NCBI RefSeq assembly: GCF_938020365.1
Contig: NZ_CALIIB010000011.1
Location: 1-26,499 of the forward strand
DNA length: 26,499 bases
Source: an uncultured Streptococcus sp.
Lineage (GTDB): Bacteria > Bacillota > Bacilli > Lactobacillales > Streptococcaceae
Direction: 5' to 3'
A program made the position numbers and the translations under genes. The notes below the pieces were generated by a model that worked only from the letters and a program-made list of their open reading frames with translations, had not been told where the DNA came from and made no database searches. Each line of letters begins with the position of its first letter. Positions within the stretch are counted from its first letter, which is position 1. Positions 22,921 through 26,499 of the stretch are shown piece after piece.

Positions 22921-23367
22921 TTACCTCACTTCACTTAACTTTTCTTTTAGTAGTTGATAATAATGCCTTGAAACATGTACTTTCTTATGCGTTTCAGAAA
23001 ACTGGACGGAACTGGTACCCGAGAAAGACTTTTCTAGAGAATAGATCGCCCTAGCATTAGCAATGGTTGATTTGGAAATTCTGCAAAAATAGCGAGGCAG
23101 CAATTCCTCCAACTCATAGAGTTTCAACTTGACCTCATAGGCATCATTGCGCGCGTGAGCAAAGATTTTGGCTCCGTCCGTCTCGAAAAAGAGAATCTCC
23201 GCTAAATCTACAAAATACTCACTATTTTCCTTATAAAAGAGAATGGCTGGAGCAGTCGCTTCATTCAAAGCATCTTGAATCTTCTGAATCCTGTCATCAA
23301 TCCGCGATACTCGAATCACCAATTCTGTATCAGCCAAACGATCGTCTAGCTCAATCCGAACTTTCAT
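22921..23367 (-). CDS. LytTR-type DNA-binding regulator
   Basis: The 148-residue protein has an N-terminal segment (about 1-45) without a receiver domain. The LytTR DNA-binding domain spans about residues 45-146, with EILFFETDGAKIFAHARNDAYEV, LLPRYFCRISKSTIAN and VHVSRHYYQLLKEKL. I chose the ATG at 23367, which has GGAGGAGTGCTT upstream; a GTG two codons earlier is possible. It is followed after 5 bases by the LiaF-like membrane protein. Regulators lacking a receiver and paired with a membrane protein are known in streptococci (HdrRM and BrsRM of S. mutans), where the membrane protein restrains the regulator. The direct repeats upstream fit autoregulation. Confidence 0.92.
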   Translation of the reverse strand: MKVRIELDDRLADTELVIRVSRIDDRIQKIQDALNEATAPAILFYKENSEYFVDLAEILFFETDGAKIFAHARNDAYEVKLKLYELEELLPRYFCRISKSTIANARAIYSLEKSFSGTSSVQFSETHKKVHVSRHYYQLLKEKLSEVR

Positions 23368-23394
23368 AAGCACTCCTCCCCTCTTTCTATCTTC

Positions 23395-23400
23395 ATTATA
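23395..23400 (-). promoter_or_regulatory. -10 box of the LytTR operon
   Basis: TATAAT on the minus strand, about 28 bases before the LytTR ATG. The -35 position reads CTTGTT, a poor hexamer, as expected for an activator-dependent promoter. Confidence 0.65.
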
Positions 23401-23432
23401 ACAATTTCTTGAAAAGAAACAAGGGACTTTCA

Positions 23433-23462
23433 GTAAGTGGTCAATATAGGCTGGTAAGTGGT
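23433..23462. promoter_or_regulatory. Direct-repeat pair, candidate LytTR binding site
   Basis: GTAAGTGGT occurs exactly at 23433-23441 and 23454-23462, a 21-base period (9-base repeats with a 12-base spacer). ComE-type LytTR sites are two 9-base repeats with the same 12-base gap, and the minus-strand core CCACTT resembles the ComE half-site start. It lies about 32-62 bases upstream of the -10 box of the LytTR operon. Autoregulation is inferred. Confidence 0.65.
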
Positions 23463-23723
23463 TGTTTTAAAAGTTTAAAATGAAATAAAAAATCTTGAAT
23501 TTTCCAAATATAAGGCTTCAAAGAAATTGATCATTACCCATTTTTTTCAACACGACAATACTGATTTACTACTATTTCCACGATCATAAGCTCTCTATCC
23601 AGCCTAGTAATGGATAAATCAGGTTTGAACAATTCTAACGCTACTTCTCAAACCACACTTGGCTCTTTCGCTTAGTTTTAGATAAAAACTAAAACTTATT
23701 CTCCATACTGGCTTATGTCTCAT
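23463..23723. other. Intergenic region without a recognised gene; several short inverted repeats
   Basis: No open frame with a start and ribosome site was found. Three inverted repeats stand out: TATCCA/TGGATA (23596-23601 and 23611-23616), GGTTTGA/TCAAACC (23622-23628 and 23648-23654) and AGTTTTAG/CTAAAACT (23674-23681 and 23689-23696). None is followed by a good T tract. A decayed repeat or an unannotated small RNA are possible; nothing firm can be assigned. Confidence 0.4.
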
Positions 23724-23751
23724 TTGACAATTTTTTCCGTTTTGATATAAT
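23724..23751 (+). promoter_or_regulatory. Promoter of the SemiSWEET gene
   Basis: Perfect -35 TTGACA (23724-23729) and -10 TATAAT (23746-23751) with a 16-base spacer ending TGA. It is the strongest promoter in the window by consensus, about 20 bases before the ATG, with AGGAGG between. Confidence 0.88.
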
Positions 23752-23771
23752 GGACGCTCAGGAGGTATCGT

Positions 23772-24035
23772 ATGTCAAAACAAAAAATTAATCGTTTCGT
23801 CGGATCTATTGGAGCTTTTATTGGAATTCTTGTATTCGTCGCTTATATTCCACAAATTATCGCAAACTTACAAGGATCCAAAGCTCAACCTTTCCAACCA
23901 CTATTCGCAGCAGTTTCTTGCCTGATTTGGGTTATCTACGGTTGGACAAAAGAACCTAAAAAAGACTGGATCCTCATTATTCCCAATGCTGCGGGAGTGA
24001 TATTAGGTGGCCTAACTTTTCTTACTTCTTTATAA
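23772..24035 (+). CDS. SemiSWEET family sugar transporter
   Basis: The 87-residue protein has three hydrophobic helices with the PQ-loop motif YIPQIIANL (P27-Q28) in the first. The second contains PFQPLFAAVSCLIWVIYGW and the third IPNAAGVILGGLTFL. This is the three-helix SemiSWEET (MtN3/PQ-loop) unit, which dimerises to form a facilitative sugar transporter in bacteria. Substrate is not known; glucose or sucrose is transported by characterised members. The gene is monocistronic, with a consensus promoter and a terminator. Length is right for a single SemiSWEET unit. Confidence 0.92.
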   Translation: MSKQKINRFVGSIGAFIGILVFVAYIPQIIANLQGSKAQPFQPLFAAVSCLIWVIYGWTKEPKKDWILIIPNAAGVILGGLTFLTSL

Positions 24036-24048
24036 GAATTATATAAAC

Positions 24049-24087
24049 AAAACCAGCAACCCCATAAAAAAGGTGCTGGTTTTCTTT
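24049..24087 (+). terminator. Rho-independent terminator after the SemiSWEET gene
   Basis: AAACCAGC then ACC (24049-24060) pair with GGT and GCTGGTTT (24072-24082), with one bulged A, followed by TTCTTTC. It runs up to the 3' end of the facing tRNA gene. Confidence 0.82.
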
Positions 24088-24088
24088 C

Positions 24089-24161
24089 TGCCGATTGCAG
24101 GGTTCGAACCTGTGACCTACGCGTTACGAGTGCGTTGCTCTACCAACTGAGCTAAATCGGC
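24089..24161 (-). tRNA. tRNA-Thr (anticodon CGT)
   Basis: The minus strand folds into a 73-base cloverleaf. The acceptor GCCGATT pairs with AATCGGC, the D stem GCTC pairs with GAGC, and the anticodon loop is CTCGTAA with CGT at 24128-24126. The T loop is TTCGAAC and the discriminator is A. It reads ACG threonine codons. CCA is not encoded. Two A·C mismatches are seen, at 31-39 closing the anticodon loop and at 49-65 at the base of the T stem; otherwise all stems pair. A consensus promoter lies upstream. Confidence 0.93.
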
Positions 24162-24176
24162 TTCTACCTGTCTCCT

Positions 24177-24204
24177 ATTCTAGCACTCTGAATGATTTTG
24201 TCAA
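24177..24204 (-). promoter_or_regulatory. Promoter of tRNA-Thr
   Basis: On the minus strand, -35 TTGACA (24204-24199), a 16-base spacer ending TGC, and -10 TAGAAT (24182-24177), about 16 bases before the mature 5' end. Confidence 0.85.
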
Positions 24205-24315
24205 GTTCTATTGGTAGTTTGAAAACTCGAATGAAGTGCAATATTTACTTAGGAAGATACAGCTTCCATATTTCAAACCAGTTCTAGAAAACTTTATTTT
24301 TTCGAGATAAAGCTA

Positions 24316-24344
24316 TTGATGTAGTTGCTAAATTGTTTTATAAT
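24316..24344 (+). promoter_or_regulatory. Promoter of the DUF3290-DUF421 operon
   Basis: The -35 TTGATG (24316-24321) and -10 TATAAT (24339-24344) are separated by 17 bases, about 31 bases before the ATG at 24375. Confidence 0.75.
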
Positions 24345-24374
24345 AGCTTGAATTCAAAAAAAGTGAGGGATCTT

Positions 24375-24827
24375 ATGAAATTCTATTCATATGACTATGT
24401 ACTGAGTCAGATTAGCCAACAGAATTGGGTTATGGTGATTGTATCAGCCTGCTTGGTTTTGGTGACAGGATTTTTCGCCTTTAAGGCCTATAAAGATAAA
24501 CGAGGAAGTAAGTTCCGCGAACTGTCCATTATTTCTATCTTGGCCCTAGTAGCCACTGTTTTGATTAGCATTACTAATTTCCAAAACAATCAATCAAATG
24601 ACAATCAATTCCGTAGCTCCTTGCATTTTATTGAGGTTGTCTCAAAAGAATTAGGCGTTGAAAAGGAAGAAGTCTACGTCAATACTTCAGCTACGACAGA
24701 TGGCGCAATTATCAAGGTTGGCAAACAATTCTACCGGGCTATTAGCGGAACCGACCAAGATAGCTATTTATTAGAAAAAATGGAACTATACAAATCGGAC
24801 GTTGAACTCGTGGAGGTTGATAAATAA
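24375..24827 (+). CDS. DUF3290 family membrane protein
   Basis: The 150-residue protein starts MKFYSYDYVLSQISQQNW. It has two transmembrane helices (about 17-37 and 50-68) and a soluble C-terminal domain with HFIEVVSKELGVEKEEVYVNTS and FYRAISGTDQDSYLLEKMEL. This matches the DUF3290 family, which is nearly always paired with a DUF421 protein; function unknown. I chose the ATG at 24375 because GAGGGA precedes it and the promoter lies just upstream. Its TAA stop shares a base with the next ATG (TAATG), so the pair is translationally coupled. Confidence 0.87.
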   Translation: MKFYSYDYVLSQISQQNWVMVIVSACLVLVTGFFAFKAYKDKRGSKFRELSIISILALVATVLISITNFQNNQSNDNQFRSSLHFIEVVSKELGVEKEEVYVNTSATTDGAIIKVGKQFYRAISGTDQDSYLLEKMELYKSDVELVEVDK

Positions 24828-25456
24828 TGAGCTTTTTTATTACAATTGCAATTAAGTTAGCTTTGGGACTTGTTTCCCTCGTTTTTGTCATCAATGTGAC
24901 AGGTAAAGGGAATTTAGCACCAAGCTCTGCAACAGACCAAGTACAAAACTTTGTTCTCGGTGGCATTATCGGCGGGGTCATCTACAATAGCTCCATTACT
25001 ATCCTTCAATACGCAGTCATCCTAATCATTTGGACCATTCTGATTTTGCTCTTAAAATGGCTAAACACCAACGTTTCCTATATCAAACATCTGATTGACG
25101 GGAAGCCAACCATTATCATCAAAAACGGTAAACTAGATCCTGAAGCTTGCCGTTCAAAAGGGCTATCCGCATCAGACGTCGCTCTGAAATTACGCTCCCA
25201 AGGAGTCTTCCAACTGAAAGAAGTCAAAAGAGCCGTCATCGAGCAAAATGGTCAATTGATTATCGTAAGAATTGGCGATGAAAATCCGAAATATCCAATC
25301 ATTACGGATGGAGTTGTCCAACTTGAAATCTTAGAAACTATCGGCAAGTCAGAAGAATGGTTGATGACCGAACTCCAAAAAGAAGGATTTGAAAATATCT
25401 CCGATATCTTCATTGCAGAATATGACAAAGGCGAAATTAATGTCGTGACTTATTAA
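24827..25456 (+). CDS. DUF421 (YetF-like) membrane protein
   Basis: The 209-residue protein has three N-terminal helices (about 5-22, 38-60, 62-80, including YNSSITILQYAVILIIWTILILLL). The cytosolic DUF421/YetF domain follows, with VSYIKHLIDGKPTIIIKNGKLDPEACRSKGLSASDVALKLRSQGVFQLKEVKRAVIE-type features such as GKPTIIIKNGKL and LRSQGVF. Relatives occur in sporeformers near germination genes and in lactic bacteria with DUF3290. No activity is established. It is the second gene of the pair, overlapping the first by 1 base. Confidence 0.9.
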   Translation: MSFFITIAIKLALGLVSLVFVINVTGKGNLAPSSATDQVQNFVLGGIIGGVIYNSSITILQYAVILIIWTILILLLKWLNTNVSYIKHLIDGKPTIIIKNGKLDPEACRSKGLSASDVALKLRSQGVFQLKEVKRAVIEQNGQLIIVRIGDENPKYPIITDGVVQLEILETIGKSEEWLMTELQKEGFENISDIFIAEYDKGEINVVTY

Positions 25457-25484
25457 AAATGATTTGTCATTTCGTAGCAGTTAT

Positions 25485-25513
25485 TTGCTTTTTCTTCGTA
25501 AAGAGTCTATACT
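25485..25513 (+). promoter_or_regulatory. Promoter of the CsbD-like gene
   Basis: The -35 TTGCTT (25485-25490) and -10 TATACT (25508-25513) have a 17-base spacer. The predicted leader is about 75 bases long. Confidence 0.65.
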
Positions 25514-25592
25514 TATATCTATTATCTCGCTTGAATGAGTATCAAACCGCATCCAACTTAGATAATACACTTAATTAACGGAGGAAATTTCC

Positions 25593-25796
25593 ATGTCAAT
25601 CGAAGAAAAATTCAACCAAGCTAAAGGTTCTATCAAAGAAGGCTTCGGTAAACTTACTGGCGATACAAAAACTCAAGCAGAAGGAACTGCTGAAAAAGTG
25701 GCTTCAAAAGCGAAAGAAATTGCTGAAGACGCAAAAGGCGCTGTTGAAGGTGCTATCGCAGGTGTTAAAAACATTATCAAAAAAGACGAAGAATAA
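25593..25796 (+). CDS. CsbD family stress-related protein
   Basis: The 67-residue, highly charged helical protein (MSIEEKFNQAKGSIKEGFGKLTGD...) carries the CsbD pattern of KFNQAKGSIKEGFGKLTGDTKTQ-type residues followed by Ala/Lys/Glu repeats. CsbD proteins are small stress-induced proteins (sigma-B dependent in Bacillus) of unknown action; streptococci lack sigma-B, so control differs. A strong AGGAGG-like site (GGAGGAAA) precedes the ATG. It has its own promoter and terminator. Confidence 0.92.
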   Translation: MSIEEKFNQAKGSIKEGFGKLTGDTKTQAEGTAEKVASKAKEIAEDAKGAVEGAIAGVKNIIKKDEE

Positions 25797-25816
25797 CCAT
25801 CGTCTGTCGTTCTTAT

Positions 25817-25869
25817 AAAAAACACCCTTATCCTATGCTTTTAGCAGAATTACGGATGAGGGTGTTTTT
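25817..25869 (+). terminator. Rho-independent terminator of the CsbD-like gene
   Basis: AAAAACACCCT, then ATCC, pair with GGAT and AGGGTGTTTTT, with an internal loop, followed by C and T residues. The stem is long and clear. Confidence 0.88.
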
Positions 25870-25949
25870 CTATATTGCTAAGGCATCGACTTTTCAGGAG
25901 AGATCAGAAGCATCCCATGAATGTCAAACTGAGACTTTTTCTACGATCC

Positions 25950-26147
25950 TTTTATAAACTGAGATACATAGGAGCCACGTTAACAAAACAAGCTGGAGTT
26001 TCACTACAGCCTGTTTCTGGAGCCTTAACTCATAGTGATAAACAGGTAACAAAAGCATATGTAATTACAGCTGATATCGCTAATCAAACAATTCGTGAAA
26101 ATTGCTTTTATAAATCTCAAAAAATGACTCAGAGAAATTTCCGATAA
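25950..26147 (+). pseudogene. Remnant of a tyrosine recombinase (phage/ICE integrase C-terminus)
   Basis: The frame reads FYKLRYIGATLTKQAGVSL, then ALTHSDKQVTKAYV, which follows the C-terminal catalytic region of streptococcal integrases. The family pattern is HxLRHTGATLAKQAG...ALTHSD...T.TYV. The arginine of the LRH motif is kept, but its histidine is replaced by tyrosine. Only about 65 residues remain, with no N-terminal core, DNA-binding domain or ribosome site. It is a decayed fragment, not a working integrase. No attachment repeats were identified nearby. Upstream sequence to about 25875 is open in this frame but does not resemble the family. Confidence 0.65.
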
Positions 26148-26254
26148 ACTCTTGACTTTTTAGATCCAGAGAAAATTCTTGAATGTCCACAATGATTAAT
26201 GACTCCATATATCCTGTCAGTAAACCGGGAATGATGATGTTATCGATTCGTTAT

Positions 26255-26499
26255 CTAAAATACCGCTGTATGAACCCACTCATTATTCATTTGTAGGTCA
26301 TTTTCTATGATCCTACTAAAGGTGAAACCATTTTTTAAAAGCACTCTCTTAGAGGCCAGATTATCCGTTGCCGTTCCTGTAACAATTCTATTTAAACCAT
26401 AAGTATGAAATGCCTTGTCTAAAACGAGTTTAACCGCTTCGCTGGCATAACCTAAATTAGTATATTTTTCTCCAATCCTATATCCAAGTTCTGCTGTTT
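26255..26499 (-). CDS. GNAT family acetyltransferase (C-terminal part, cut by window edge)
   Basis: About 81 codons are present, entering from the right edge and ending at TAG. The frame reads AELGYRIGEKYTNLGYASEA, then VLDKAFHTYGLNRIVTGTATDN and SKRVLLKNGFTF. This is the acetyl-CoA binding and C-terminal half of a RimJ/RimL-type GNAT enzyme: the GY.I...Y...GYASEA strand-loop, N-R-I and DN..S..VL.K.GF. The substrate is not readable. The N-terminus lies outside the window. A short stretch before it (26148-26254) holds nothing I recognise. Confidence 0.85.
   Translation of the reverse strand, partial: TAELGYRIGEKYTNLGYASEAVKLVLDKAFHTYGLNRIVTGTATDNLASKRVLLKNGFTFSRIIENDLQMNNEWVHTAVF

Noticed and set aside
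23374..23771. CRISPR-like or other tandem repeats near the two GTAAGTGGT copies
   Set aside because: Only two copies, 9 bases long, with 21-base period; this fits a regulator site, not an array.
24206..24315. Possible degenerate BOX element upstream of the DUF3290 gene (ACTC, ATGAA, TTAGGAAG, TTTCAAACC)
   Set aside because: Only short scattered matches to boxA and an inverted piece resembling boxC; too weak to call without an alignment.

Overview
The window is an ordinary-looking core segment of a low-to-mid GC Firmicute chromosome, almost certainly a viridans Streptococcus of the mitis/sanguinis type. The evidence is the mecA–rgpG–sufC–sufD order, a fused substrate-binding/permease amino-acid transporter, ilvB-ilvN-ilvC-ilvA, an Asp23-like/FakA-like pair beside rpmB, and a pneumococcal-type BOX repeat. 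Species cannot be fixed from sequence alone. Most genes are on the minus strand, with plus-strand blocks at about 6.5-8.8 kb and 23.8-25.8 kb.

Left part (1-6.4 kb): the start of sufD (cut by the window edge), sufC, a WecA/TagO-type lipid-phosphate sugar transferase (rgpG), the ClpC adaptor mecA, undecaprenyl-diphosphate phosphatase uppP and a large DUF2207 membrane protein. These join Fe-S cluster assembly, undecaprenyl-phosphate use and recycling for the wall, and regulated proteolysis. From 6.4 to 8.8 kb is a two-gene glutamine-type amino-acid ABC transporter. After it come a 71-residue HTH-like protein and an SPFH/band-7 membrane protein.

Middle (10.2-15 kb): the branched-chain amino-acid genes ilvB-ilvN-ilvC-ilvA. 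A promoter and a 14/15 CodY box precede ilvB. A BOX element sits between ilvN and ilvC, starting on the last base of the ilvN stop codon, and a 12-bp perfect hairpin lies between ilvC and ilvA.

15-18.8 kb: one operon of two very small membrane proteins (58 and 64 residues), an ABC ATPase, an ABC-2 permease, a DesK-like histidine kinase and a LuxR-type response regulator. A 16-bp palindrome upstream is a candidate operator. A DUF1307-like lipoprotein gene follows.

19.5-23.4 kb: the fakA-like/Asp23-like pair, rpmB, and a LytTR regulator plus LiaF-like membrane protein pair. The latter is preceded by two exact 9-bp direct repeats with 21-bp period, the architecture of ComE-type LytTR sites. This regulator/membrane-protein unit is the best candidate for an under-described system here.

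Right end (23.7-26.5 kb): SemiSWEET sugar transporter, tRNA-Thr(CGT), DUF3290-DUF421 pair, CsbD-like protein, a decayed tyrosine-recombinase C-terminus and a GNAT acetyltransferase cut by the window edge.

Two near-identical 175-bp, three-hairpin repeats (3374-3548 and 19564-19738) lie in inverted orientation about 16 kb apart, each directly after a stop codon. I saw no CRISPR array, prophage, intact insertion sequence or restriction system.
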